A stretch of 64,000 nt of DNA from GCA-002050365 sp964237235 (GCA_964237235.1 CAXSGY010000003.1:62001-126000); one strand, 5' to 3'. Positions 24,701 to 32,588 are shown, counted from the first letter of the stretch. The notes: generated by a model not told the origin, from the sequence alone. Translations and numbers: made by a program.

Positions 24701-25321
24701 TTATTCTCCGTGCGCGACTTCTTCGCCCGTCCACTGCGTTTTTTTGGAATGCGGAATATCGAACTGGTCTAAAATTCGATAACAGACGTGATTGACCAAA
24801 TCGTCAATCGTTTGCGGCTTATGATAAAAACTCGGACTCGCCGCCAAAATCGTCGCGCCCGCGCGGGCGACGCGCAACATATTTTCGAGGTGAATCTGAT
24901 TAAACGGCGTTTCGCGCGGAACTAAAACGAGCCGCCGGTTTTCCTTCAGACAAACGTCCGCCGCGCGGTGTATCAAATTCGTTCCCGCGCCCGACGCGAT
25001 TGCGCCCAAAGTTCCCATCGAACACGGCACGACGATCATCCCGACTTGTTTGTTCGAGCCGCTCGAAGGTTTCGCCGCGAGATTGTTCAATTGCCAGAAG
25101 CGTATCAATTTTGAATCGTCGGGCAAGCCGAGCCATTCGTTGATTTTCTTTTGATCCAGATTTTTAAGATTTACGCCGAGTTCGACCTGTGCGACGATTG
25201 GGACGACTTCCGATAAAATTAGGTTTATTGTTTCAACTGCGCCGCTGGCAGCTAAAAGTTGTAGAGTGCGTTGCGCGTAAATTGTGCCTGACGCGCCGGT
25301 TACGCCGACTGTTAATTCCAT
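24701..25321 (-). CDS. ubiX: UbiX-type flavin prenyltransferase
   Basis: 206 residues, family length. TVGVTGASGTIYAQRTLQLL is the FMN-binding N-terminus. VPCSMGTLGAIASGAGTNLI and RRLVLVPRETPFNQIHLENM are the diagnostic UbiX/Pad1 motifs. It makes prenylated FMN for a UbiD-type decarboxylase. In organisms with the futalosine pathway, UbiX/UbiD homologues serve late menaquinone steps, and mqnD is nearby. The ubiD partner is not in the window. Confidence 0.93.
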   Translation of the reverse strand: MELTVGVTGASGTIYAQRTLQLLAASGAVETINLILSEVVPIVAQVELGVNLKNLDQKKINEWLGLPDDSKLIRFWQLNNLAAKPSSGSNKQVGMIVVPCSMGTLGAIASGAGTNLIHRAADVCLKENRRLVLVPRETPFNQIHLENMLRVARAGATILAASPSFYHKPQTIDDLVNHVCYRILDQFDIPHSKKTQWTGEEVAHGE

Positions 25322-25407
25322 ATGGTTCGATAATCAAATTCTATCATTGGTTCAAAAGGCATAATAATTTCTGTCAATCGAGCGTATTAAATTAGAACGG
25401 CAATAGT

Positions 25408-25448
25408 TTGATTTCGATCAAAATGACCGATTTTAATACTATTTTAAT
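25408..25448 (+). promoter_or_regulatory. FNR/CRP-type site with candidate promoter
   Basis: TTGATTTCGATCAA (25408-25421) is a perfect TTGAT-N4-ATCAA palindrome, the FNR consensus. A candidate -10 TTTAAT lies at 25443-25448, which would place the site about 40 nt before the transcript start, the class II activation geometry. It could drive the rightward small transcript or act on the divergent ubiX. The factor is inferred. Confidence 0.45.
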
Positions 25449-25518
25449 TGTATCAAAAACGATGCATAAATTGTTTGTATTTGTTTACGTTTGCTCAAGA
25501 TAATCCGTATTTATCATT

Positions 25519-25626
25519 ATGGCATTGAATTTGCCACATGAGAAAAGCGTATTCTCTTTCTTGAGAAACAATGGATGGGCAATCCGAAACTTTGACAGCA
25601 ATGATTATGTTTTTGAAACATTGTAG
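25519..25626 (+). CDS. Possible 35-residue small protein / small transcript
   Basis: An ATG frame encodes MALNLPHEKSVFSFLRNNGW and 15 more residues to a TAG. It lies between the FNR-type site and a clear terminator (25685-25712). No good ribosome site is visible, so the transcript may be a non-coding RNA of about 260 nt. The remaining 25322-25842 gap shows no other gene. Confidence 0.25.
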   Translation: MALNLPHEKSVFSFLRNNGWAIRNFDSNDYVFETL

Positions 25627-25684
25627 TTTGCTACCTGGGTTGTTTGTTTGATTCTATTTTTGATTATTCGTTTACTTAAAGGGG

Positions 25685-25712
25685 AAAGCGGTGAATTTTT
25701 TCACCGCTTTTT
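25685..25712 (+). terminator. Intrinsic terminator with no annotated gene upstream
   Basis: An 11-bp stem (AAAGCGGTGAA with complement) is followed by a T-run on the plus strand. The nearest plus-strand gene upstream is katE, far away, so it implies a local small transcript. Confidence 0.8.
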
Positions 25713-25842
25713 AATTTTAAATCAGGCGTATTAAATTTGCCCGACTTGCCAAACCCGCTTATTTTCGCCCGTCAAGGAAACTTCTGACGAAACGCGCCGA
25801 TAATCAAAATAGAAAATCAGTTTTGATAAAAGGAGAATTAAA

Positions 25843-26778
25843 ATGGGCTTTGGCATTCCGAATCCGATAGACATCGCAAAAACCGTCGTTCACAAGGCGG
25901 AAAATCTTGGAGAGACGACGGTGAAAACGACCGTCAATGTTGCTGAGACGACCGCTGAATTCGGCAAAGACGCAGTGGTCAGCACGGTCAAACTGCAAGC
26001 CGAGATAACCAGGATCGGTTTGGAAAAAACTTTCGAGGCAGCCAAAACCGGCGCGAATTTTGCCGAAAATATCTTTGACTCGATAACGCATCCGGGCGAA
26101 TCGCATCCGCCTGCCGCGCAGGGCTTGGAATTTTCCGAAACGAAAAGCGCGTGCGAAATCGCATATAAGAGATCAAATTCAAAAGTCGGCGATGTTTTTC
26201 AATTTCCGGACGGCAAACAATGGAAGGTCGTTGATGTCAAAGAAGATGCGAACACAGGGTTTCGCGCCGTCGCTTTAAAGCCGGTTGATCCGAACGATAA
26301 GCGCGTCGTCGTCGCTTTTTCCGGCTCGGACGAGGGCGGCGATTGGGACGACAACCTTAAACAGGGCGTTGGTTTACCGACGGCACAATACGGTCAGGCG
26401 GTTGATTTTGCGAACAAATGGAAGGCGGCTGCCGGCGACAACGTAATTTTGACGGGACATTCGCTCGGCGGCGGTTTGGCTTCGTATGCTTCGATTAAAA
26501 CTGATCTGCACGCGACGGCGGTTAATTCCGCGCCGCTCGCGCTCGATCATCTCGGGTTGAATCCGCTTGACGCGCTTCGCATCACGCAGTATTACGTTCC
26601 GGGCGAGGCTTTGAGCGTCGTCAATAATGCGAATCCGCTCGACGTTCGACCGGGTGAGAATATCGCCGTGCGGGGAAAATATTCAATTCTCGATCCGCGT
26701 TCGATTGGCAGAAATCATTCGCTCGACAGCGTCGCGCCGGATATTCCCAAGCCGCAATACATCGGCAATTTCAATTAG
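25843..26778 (+). CDS. Lipase (class 3)-like alpha/beta hydrolase with amphipathic N-terminal region
   Basis: 311 residues. Residues 8-80 are a run of Thr/Ala/Val/Glu/Lys-rich amphipathic segments (KTVVHKAENLGETTVKTTVN and similar) without a signal peptide. The hydrolase part has VVVAFSGSDEGGDWDDNL near 156 (oxyanion-side strand) and the nucleophile elbow VILTGHSLGGGLASYAS with Ser207. Candidate Asp and His are in NPLDVRPG and IGRNHSLD. Layout resembles lipase-3/DUF2974-type esterases, some of which are secreted effectors. No immunity gene is recognised beside it. The start ATG 25843 has ribosome site GGAG at 25832. Confidence 0.75.
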   Translation: MGFGIPNPIDIAKTVVHKAENLGETTVKTTVNVAETTAEFGKDAVVSTVKLQAEITRIGLEKTFEAAKTGANFAENIFDSITHPGESHPPAAQGLEFSETKSACEIAYKRSNSKVGDVFQFPDGKQWKVVDVKEDANTGFRAVALKPVDPNDKRVVVAFSGSDEGGDWDDNLKQGVGLPTAQYGQAVDFANKWKAAAGDNVILTGHSLGGGLASYASIKTDLHATAVNSAPLALDHLGLNPLDALRITQYYVPGEALSVVNNANPLDVRPGENIAVRGKYSILDPRSIGRNHSLDSVAPDIPKPQYIGNFN

Positions 26779-26799
26779 AAATTTTGCTATGCAAAAAAA

Positions 26800-26837
26800 A
26801 ACAAAAGTCCGCCGAATCGTTCGCGCGGGCTTTTGTT
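26800..26837. terminator. Bidirectional terminator hairpin
   Basis: A 13-bp stem (AACAAAAGTCCGC with one wobble in its complement) with A/T runs on both sides lies between the convergent lipase-like and lipoprotein genes. Confidence 0.8.
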
Positions 26838-26854
26838 TTTGCCTTTCAATAAAT

Positions 26855-27724
26855 TTAACGCATACGCTTGACGGAAAATTCTTTGCCGTCGGCGCGGTAG
26901 AAAGTTCCGCCGTTGTAATTTTCGTCGTCAAAAACGAATTTGTTCGCTTTGCCGTTCGCCGAATCCGACGCAAAGGCGTATTTGCCGTCGTCGCGTTCTT
27001 CGGAAAAGAACATTTCCGTTCCCGTGCCTTTCGCCCATTTGACTTCAAAAGCCATTTTCGCGGGTTTGACCGCGCAGCTCGTATCGCCGACTTGATACGC
27101 GCCCTCAAACTCGCCGGTCGGCGAAGAATTTTTAGAATTGTCGCCGGAATCATTCGCGGCTGATTCCTTGAAATATTTCAGTAGATTTTCGCCTTTGCCG
27201 TAATCAATGTTGGAAATTTTCCACGCCGAATTTTCCTTGACGAGCTGATAAGTCAGCGAGTTTTTAATTTTGAAATTGACAAAAGTTACGGGAACACTCG
27301 CCTTGTCGCCATCAATTTTTGCCGCGCCGATGTTCAGGTTTTTAATTTCCGCGTCCTGCGTGTTGTAAAAAATATCGAAATCAATCACGCCGACTTCGTC
27401 CTTATTCGTCGTCATATCCTTCCAAATCAAATTGGCGAGATTTTTATCGAAATACTTGTCGAGAATTTTGCGGTTTTCGCCCTGCACAATCGCGCCGTTA
27501 TCTCTGTCGTGCGCTTTATACAAATCTTTGACGAGCGCGTCGGGCGCAATTTCGGCGGTTTCCGCGGCGGCGTTTTCGACCGCCGAGTTTGACGGCGCGA
27601 TTTTAATATCTTCAGCGTTCATCATCACGACGTTCGCGTTCTGATTCGCCGGTTTCGTCGCCGAAGAACAATTTAAAGCCGTAAAAAAAACGGCAGTCAA
27701 TAATAAATAATTTAGCGATTTCAT
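26855..27724 (-). CDS. Lipoprotein with DUF3828-like domain
   Basis: 289 residues. Lipobox FTALNCSSA (Cys about 19), then an Asn/Ala-rich linker. A DUF3828-like region covers about 60-185 (LVKDLYKAHDRDN, ILDKYFDKNLANLIW, WKISNIDYGKGENLLKYF). A second globular part (210-289) starts at EFEGAYQVGDTSCAVKPAKM and may bind a hydrophobic ligand or act as a MliC-like fold. The family assignment is by eye. It is transcribed alone, ending at a shared terminator. Confidence 0.65.
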   Translation of the reverse strand: MKSLNYLLLTAVFFTALNCSSATKPANQNANVVMMNAEDIKIAPSNSAVENAAAETAEIAPDALVKDLYKAHDRDNGAIVQGENRKILDKYFDKNLANLIWKDMTTNKDEVGVIDFDIFYNTQDAEIKNLNIGAAKIDGDKASVPVTFVNFKIKNSLTYQLVKENSAWKISNIDYGKGENLLKYFKESAANDSGDNSKNSSPTGEFEGAYQVGDTSCAVKPAKMAFEVKWAKGTGTEMFFSEERDDGKYAFASDSANGKANKFVFDDENYNGGTFYRADGKEFSVKRMR

Positions 27725-27936
27725 ATTTTGGGGTTTTCCTCTCTAAATTTTGCGGCGCGAAATTTTTCAAGCCGCGATAATTTTTAATTTTGAAAAGATT
27801 ACGCTTAATTTGCGGAATTTTCAAAAGAATAACGGCAAAGCCATTAAAAAAATCTCTCGTTTGCGGCGTATTTCCGGCGAATGCTAAAATGATTTTTCGC
27901 TTATGATAATTCGTCTGAATTGTCGTTTTACTATTT

Positions 27937-28740
27937 ATGGAATTAGCCGTCGAAAAATATCGCGTCGAAAACGAACCCTATTATCTTCCCGTCAACCGGG
28001 AAGTCGAACTTTTTCAAGCCGCGTATGCGGCGAAATTGCCCGTGATGCTGAAAGGTCCGACCGGCTGCGGCAAAACGCGCTTCGTCGAATTTATGGCGCA
28101 CAAACTAAATCGTCCTTTGATAACGGTCGCCTGTCACGAAGATTTGTCGGCGACCGATTTAGTCGGGCGATTTTTATTGGAAGGCGACGAAACCGTCTGG
28201 CACGACGGACCTTTGACGAAAGCCGTCCGCACCGGCGCGATTTGTTATCTCGACGAAGTGGTCGAAGCCAGAAAAGATACGGTCGTCATTATTCATCCGC
28301 TGACCGACGACAGGCGCAGATTGCCGATTGAAAAGCGCGGCACAATCGTTGACGCGCCGCCGGAATTTATGCTCGTCGTCTCGTATAATCCCGGTTATCA
28401 ATCAATTTTAAAGGATTTGAAACAATCCACGCGCCAGCGTTTCGTGGCGATGGAATTCGATTATCCGAATGCGGAAGCCGAAACGGAAATCGTCGCCAAA
28501 GAAGGCAAAATTGACGAAGCGACGGCACGGGATTTGGTGACAATTGGGCAAAAAGTTCGTAATTTGCGCGGACACGGTTTGGAAGAAGGTGTTTCGACGC
28601 GCCTTTTAATTTATGCCGCGCAAATGATCGCCAAAGGAATCGCGCCGATTGACGCGGCGGAAGTCGCGCTCTGCTCGCCGATTACCGACGACCGCGAACT
28701 GCAGCGCAGTATCAGAGAAATCGTGACGACAATTATTTAA
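27937..28740 (+). CDS. CbbQ/NirQ/NorQ-type AAA+ ATPase
   Basis: 267 residues, typical for the MoxR-related CbbQ/NorQ group. Walker A GPTGCGKTRF near 42, Walker B AICYLDEVVEA near 107, sensor and arginine-finger regions MLVVSYNPGYQ and KQSTRQRFVAM, and a C-terminal CbbQ_C part (NLRGHGLEEGVSTRLLIYAA). These ATPases remodel or activate a partner enzyme, usually together with a VWA protein (CbbO/NorD). No such partner follows: the next gene is a small membrane protein 9 nt downstream. The client is therefore unknown. Confidence 0.9.
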   Translation: MELAVEKYRVENEPYYLPVNREVELFQAAYAAKLPVMLKGPTGCGKTRFVEFMAHKLNRPLITVACHEDLSATDLVGRFLLEGDETVWHDGPLTKAVRTGAICYLDEVVEARKDTVVIIHPLTDDRRRLPIEKRGTIVDAPPEFMLVVSYNPGYQSILKDLKQSTRQRFVAMEFDYPNAEAETEIVAKEGKIDEATARDLVTIGQKVRNLRGHGLEEGVSTRLLIYAAQMIAKGIAPIDAAEVALCSPITDDRELQRSIREIVTTII

Positions 28741-28749
28741 AAATCAATT

Positions 28750-29085
28750 ATGGATATTTACGGTCTGGAAAATCTCTCGCCTCAACAACTCGAACAGGAA
28801 ATCGCGCGCGGCGGCAAATTCGTCGTTTTTGAATACTGCATCTCGCTGCTGATCGTCACCTTCAAGCGTTCGACGGACGTTTATTTTATCCGCGCCGGCG
28901 AAAGCACTTTCAGCAAAAGTTTTACCTACACTCTGCTCTCAGCCGTCGTCGGCTGGTGGGGATTTCCGTGGGGTCCGATTTATACGATTGCCGCGCTTCA
29001 CACCAATCTGAGCGGCGGCAAAAACGTAACGATGGAAATAATAAACGCCTTAAACAACAAGCCGAATCATACGATCCTGAGTTAA
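28750..29085 (+). CDS. Small membrane protein of unknown function
   Basis: 111 residues. A soluble N-terminus (LSPQQLEQEIARGGKFVVF) precedes two hydrophobic segments, about 27-40 (weak) and 63-85 (LSAVVGWWGFPWGPIYTIAAL). The GWWGFPWGP motif is seen in other small bacterial membrane proteins without a known role. It lies 9 nt after the CbbQ-type ATPase and is probably cotranscribed. Confidence 0.7.
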   Translation: MDIYGLENLSPQQLEQEIARGGKFVVFEYCISLLIVTFKRSTDVYFIRAGESTFSKSFTYTLLSAVVGWWGFPWGPIYTIAALHTNLSGGKNVTMEIINALNNKPNHTILS

Positions 29086-29124
29086 AGCAGATTTCAAGTA
29101 TATGTAAAATCGAAATTATGAAAT

Positions 29125-29189
29125 CTATGCGCGGCTATGTTTCTATGTGGTTAAGATTTCTAACCACATAGAAACATAGCCGCACATAG
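29125..29189. repeat. Inverted repeat with 29-bp arms
   Basis: Arms 29125-29153 and 29161-29189 pair with one mismatch. Each arm is a run of words beginning CTATG (CTATGTTT, CTATGTGG). It lies between convergent genes and may serve as a terminator-like hairpin. Confidence 0.88.
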
Positions 29190-29245
29190 AAAATTCGGAC
29201 TGCTCGACAACCGGTCGAGAAAATAATCGTAAAATTTTCCGTCGC

Positions 29246-30175
29246 TTATTTAAAAATATCCTTGCCGTCGCCGTTTTCCGTCAGCAGTTCGACTTTCGCT
29301 TCCTGCACGACAATCGGGCTGGTCGGATAAATTTCGATGTTCGATTTGCTCAAGGCTTTTTTGATGCCCGTCGCCACTTGATCGAAAACTTCCATCGGTT
29401 TGCTTTCGTTCGTGTTGATCCAAAAATAAATCGAGAGATTTACGCCTTCCGAAGCCAGATCGGTCACGTAAACGCTCGGGGAAGGCTCTTTAACGACGGT
29501 GTTTATTTCACCCATCACTTTCAGAATGCCTGATTTCGCCTGGTCAATTTCCGCGTCGTAACCGATGCTGACGGTTAATTTCATACGCCTTGCCGCGCCC
29601 GCGCCGCGAATAATCAGAGCGTTCGAATACATATCGCCGTTCGGCATCAAAATCCGCTCGCCGTCGTCCATTCGTAGGGTCGTCGCGCGCACGCCGATGT
29701 ATTCGACCTTGCCCTGTTTATCCTTCACAAAAATATAATCGCCGATGTGAAACGGCTCTTTCCATAAAATTAAAACGCCCGACAAAAGATTGTTCAAAAT
29801 ATCTTTGGTGGCGAAACCGACGATAAACGACGTAAAGCCCAAACCCGCAATCAAATCGCCGAAGCGAAACGACGGCACGATCACCGTCAGAGCGGTAAAA
29901 ATCCCCAACACAAAAATAAAAATTCCGATCAGACGGCTGAACAAAATTCGCAGACGATTGTCTAATTTCGTGCGGCTCGTCGTCGCCCAAAACGCGCTTT
30001 TGAAAATTTTGGAAAGTATCCAGAAGAAAATTAAAACCAGAATGCCCGAAACGAGATAAGGCAGCTGTTCGATCACCGATTTGATTAAATTATCCACCGA
30101 CGAATAAGCGACGTTCGTGACCTGCGACGCGCTTTCGATGACTTTGGTCGGCGTGTTTGAAGTTTGAAAAAACAT
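29246..30175 (-). CDS. Small-conductance mechanosensitive channel (MscS family)
   Basis: 309 residues. Three membrane segments lie at about 30-140, the third carrying the pore-lining pattern GLGFTSFIVGFATKDILNNL. The MscS beta domain follows (GDYIFVKDKQGKVEYIGVRATTLRM), then the soluble alpha/beta domain to about 285. It opens under membrane tension to release solutes on hypo-osmotic shock. Length fits the short MscS type. The start at 30175 places a short amphipathic helix before the first membrane segment. It appears monocistronic and divergent from dps. Confidence 0.93.
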   Translation of the reverse strand: MFFQTSNTPTKVIESASQVTNVAYSSVDNLIKSVIEQLPYLVSGILVLIFFWILSKIFKSAFWATTSRTKLDNRLRILFSRLIGIFIFVLGIFTALTVIVPSFRFGDLIAGLGFTSFIVGFATKDILNNLLSGVLILWKEPFHIGDYIFVKDKQGKVEYIGVRATTLRMDDGERILMPNGDMYSNALIIRGAGAARRMKLTVSIGYDAEIDQAKSGILKVMGEINTVVKEPSPSVYVTDLASEGVNLSIYFWINTNESKPMEVFDQVATGIKKALSKSNIEIYPTSPIVVQEAKVELLTENGDGKDIFK

Positions 30176-30271
30176 AATAAATTCAAATAATTTCGAGCCG
30201 TTAAAAGTTCAGCCCGAATAAATATGAAACCAAAATCCGCGTTCGAGTTGCTTGCGAATCGGTCTTTAAAC

Positions 30272-30308
30272 TTGACTTTTTAATTTATTAGAATTAGAAT
30301 AGTTCTAA
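30272..30308 (+). promoter_or_regulatory. dps promoter overlapped by a PerR/Fur-type operator
   Basis: -35 TTGACT (30272-30277), 17-nt spacer, -10 TAGAAT (30295-30300). A 15-bp near-palindrome TTAGAATAGTTCTAA (30294-30308) covers the -10 and resembles the PerR box (TTATAATNATTATAA). Repression relieved by peroxide or iron shortage is the expected logic for dps. The regulator is inferred. Confidence 0.65.
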
Positions 30309-30322
30309 ACAAAAGAGAAATT

Positions 30323-30799
30323 ATGCATAACACGAAGAACGATTTGGCGCAGGAAAAACGCGAAAAGGTCGCCGAATATCTGAACGCGCGACTGGCGGAC
30401 GCGATTGACTTAAAAACACAGGCGAAACAGGCGCACTGGAACGTGAAGGGAATTCATTTTATCGGTTTGCACGAGCTTTTCGATCAAGTGGCGATTGCCG
30501 CTGAAGCGCACACCGATTTGATTGCCGAACGCATTACCGCGCTCGGCGGCACGGCATATGGCACGGCGCGCGTCGTCGCGCAAAAATCCAGTTTGTCCGA
30601 ATATCCTCTGGAAATCATCGACGGCACGGCGAACGTTGACGCACTTTCGACGGCGATGTCGGATTTCGGCAAACGCATTCGCCAGAATATTGACGACACG
30701 GAGGAACTCGGTGACAAAGACACGGCTGATTTATTGACCGAAGTTTCGCGCGAAACCGACAAACTTTTATGGTTCGTCGAAGCGCACATTCAAGCATAG
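30323..30799 (+). CDS. dps: Dps family DNA-protection / ferritin-like protein
   Basis: 158 residues, usual size. The ferroxidase signature is intact: AKQAHWNVKGIHFIGLHELFDQ followed by HTDLIAERITALGG. It forms a twelve-subunit shell that oxidises Fe(II) with hydrogen peroxide and stores iron, some members also binding DNA. The N-terminus is short and only mildly basic, so DNA binding is uncertain. Its own promoter carries a PerR-like operator, and a terminator follows at 30835. Confidence 0.95.
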   Translation: MHNTKNDLAQEKREKVAEYLNARLADAIDLKTQAKQAHWNVKGIHFIGLHELFDQVAIAAEAHTDLIAERITALGGTAYGTARVVAQKSSLSEYPLEIIDGTANVDALSTAMSDFGKRIRQNIDDTEELGDKDTADLLTEVSRETDKLLWFVEAHIQA

Positions 30800-30834
30800 A
30801 TAAAAGTTTAACAAGGGGCGAACAAGGGGGCGAG

Positions 30835-30860
30835 AGGCGAATTTGAAAAAATTCGCCTTT
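30835..30860. terminator. Terminator hairpin after dps
   Basis: A 10-bp stem (AGGCGAATTT with complement) with a 6-nt loop and TTT tail serves dps and possibly the convergent lpxC. Confidence 0.75.
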
Positions 30861-30866
30861 TATCTT

Positions 30867-31718
30867 TCAGCCTTCGACGATTTCCCAGGCTGATTCGGTT
30901 TTCAAAAGTTTGCTCATCATCGAAGCGTGAACCGAATGACCGCTTTTGTGGGCTTTGATTCGTCCTAAAAGCGGCATTCCGAGCAGGGAAAAATCGCCGA
31001 CAATATCGAGCGTTTTGTGCCTGGCGAATTCGTCTTTAAAGCGCAGAGGCGTTTCGTTGAGCATTCCGTCGTCGCTTAAAACAATCGCGTTGTTCAAGGA
31101 TCCGCCGAGCGCGAGATTTGCCTTGCGGAGCATCTCGATTTCGCGCGTAAATCCGAAGGTTCGCGCCGAGCCGATTTCGCGCCCGAATGAATTGCCGGTT
31201 AATGTAAAATTAAAAATTTGCCGTTTGATAAACGGATGCGGAAAATCAATCGTGCATTCAATTTCGTATTTTTCCGACGGCGCGATTGACATTTTTCGGT
31301 CGCCGTCGGCAAATTCGACCGTCTTTTTTATCTTCAGAAAACGGCGCGGCGCGTTTTGCTCAATCGCGCCCGCTCGTTCGATTAAATCCAGAAAAATTTC
31401 GCTCGAACCGTCCATAATCGGAATCTCGATGTTGTCGATTTCGATAAAACAATTATCAATATTCGAGCCACGCAGAGCCGCGAGCAGATGTTCGCAAGTC
31501 GAAAGCAGAACGCCTTTTCGCAGAAGCGTCGTCGCATAGCTGCAATGCGAAACGTATTCAATCGAAGCCGGAATTTCAAAATCATCCAAATCCGTGCGGA
31601 CGAAAACATAACCCGTATTTTCCGGCGCGGGCTTCAGATTCAAATTTACCCGAACGCCGGTATGCAGTCCGATGCCGTTTGTTTTGACGACTTTGGAAAT
31701 TGTTCGCTGATTTATCAT
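30867..31718 (-). CDS. lpxC: UDP-3-O-acyl-N-acetylglucosamine deacetylase LpxC
   Basis: 283 residues from ATG 31718 (MINQRTISKVVKTNGIGLHT), which matches the family start. The ATG at 31736 would add six residues. The zinc ligands are visible: His in LSTCEHLLAAL, and His and Asp in ARHKTLDIVGDFSLLG. The base-region His is in KSGHSVHASM. It carries out the first committed step of lipid A synthesis in the cytoplasm and marks the host as an LPS-making diderm. No other lpx gene is adjacent. Confidence 0.95.
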   Translation of the reverse strand: MINQRTISKVVKTNGIGLHTGVRVNLNLKPAPENTGYVFVRTDLDDFEIPASIEYVSHCSYATTLLRKGVLLSTCEHLLAALRGSNIDNCFIEIDNIEIPIMDGSSEIFLDLIERAGAIEQNAPRRFLKIKKTVEFADGDRKMSIAPSEKYEIECTIDFPHPFIKRQIFNFTLTGNSFGREIGSARTFGFTREIEMLRKANLALGGSLNNAIVLSDDGMLNETPLRFKDEFARHKTLDIVGDFSLLGMPLLGRIKAHKSGHSVHASMMSKLLKTESAWEIVEG

Positions 31719-31852
31719 CAAGCATTCAAATAACAAGAGTTATGCCGAGTTTCTTTGAACGGCTAAACGATTTATTTGATATAGTTTAGATTCTGCAAAT
31801 CATAAATTAAAAAGGCTTGCTGTTGCGGCGAGTCAACAAATCTGTGGCATAA

Positions 31853-31894
31853 TTCACGATTCACGATTTACGATTTACAATTTACAATTTACAA
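31853..31894. repeat. Six tandem 7-nt repeats
   Basis: TTCACGA twice, TTTACGA once and TTTACAA three times lie without interruption just upstream of the next gene. It is the same heptad architecture as in uvrA at 49355. Confidence 0.9.
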
Positions 31895-31908
31895 TTTAGA
31901 TAAAAGTT

Positions 31909-32499
31909 ATGGCAATTAAATTAGCAGGTTTGAAATCTGCGAAACCGTCGGAAATAAAAATCGAAAATCAAGCGAGCATCGCTCTGCCGAAGAATACCGA
32001 AGAATTGATACGGCAAATTCTGGCGTATCTGCCGCTCGAGCATCAGCGCGGTCTGGAGCGCATACGGCTCGTAGATTTTATCAATAACGCTCAACTGAAA
32101 AATTCACCCGTGCCGATTAAAGGCGATTTGCCGGGACTTTATCACCCGAAAATTCAAAATAAAAACGCCTGGATTGAAATTGCGCTCGGCGCGCTTTTGC
32201 AGCCGACCGAAAACTTCGGCAAACGCTGGATGGCGAAATCGGCGTTCAAAAGCAATCTCGCCGGTTTGCTGTTTTCGCTCGTCGGGCAGCATTATCATTT
32301 GACTCTGCGCCATTCGGTGAAAAGAGAAAGTCTCGAACCGCAGATTCGTCAATACGCGCAGAAAAATTTGAAAACGTGGAGCGAAAAACAATCGGAGACG
32401 AGCAAGCGCGCCAAATTTTTCAAACCTTTTCGCCCGTATATCGAACGCTGGGCGAAATGGCTGAACAAAAAAGCGGCGGAAGCACAGAAGAAATCTTAG
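31909..32499 (+). CDS. Conserved-looking hypothetical protein
   Basis: 196 residues, no signal peptide or membrane segment, not a family I recognise. A basic tail (KNLKTWSEKQSETSKRAKFF, then WAKWLNKKAAEAQKK) and a central His-rich motif GQHYHLTLRHSVKRE near residue 130 are the notable parts. The first half has short helical stretches (LIRQILAYLPLEHQRGLERI). A metal- or nucleic-acid-binding role is possible from composition only. The start ATG 31909 follows the heptad repeat by 14 nt. Confidence 0.65.
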   Translation: MAIKLAGLKSAKPSEIKIENQASIALPKNTEELIRQILAYLPLEHQRGLERIRLVDFINNAQLKNSPVPIKGDLPGLYHPKIQNKNAWIEIALGALLQPTENFGKRWMAKSAFKSNLAGLLFSLVGQHYHLTLRHSVKRESLEPQIRQYAQKNLKTWSEKQSETSKRAKFFKPFRPYIERWAKWLNKKAAEAQKKS

Positions 32500-32588
32500 A
32501 GTCATTTGATAAACGAAAAATTTTCTCTGTCGTCAACCATTTTTTTTCTGCGAAAATCGAAAAATAATAAAAACTCTCACAAATAGAA

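Noticed and set aside
25843..26778. Toxin-immunity or type VI effector locus
   Set aside because: No VgrG, PAAR, secretion or immunity gene flanks the lipase-like protein, so there is not enough to claim it.
5998..28740. MoxR-VWA pair made of the CbbQ-type ATPase and the TerY-like VWA protein
   Set aside because: The genes are more than 20 kb apart, and the VWA gene is coupled to PP2C and the kinase.
30946..31539. Plus-strand frame of 197 codons opposite lpxC
   Set aside because: Antisense to a well-supported lpxC with Ser/Arg-rich composition and no motif.
31853..31894. Possible CRISPR-like array
   Set aside because: Units are 7 nt with no spacers and no cas genes nearby. It is a simple tandem repeat.
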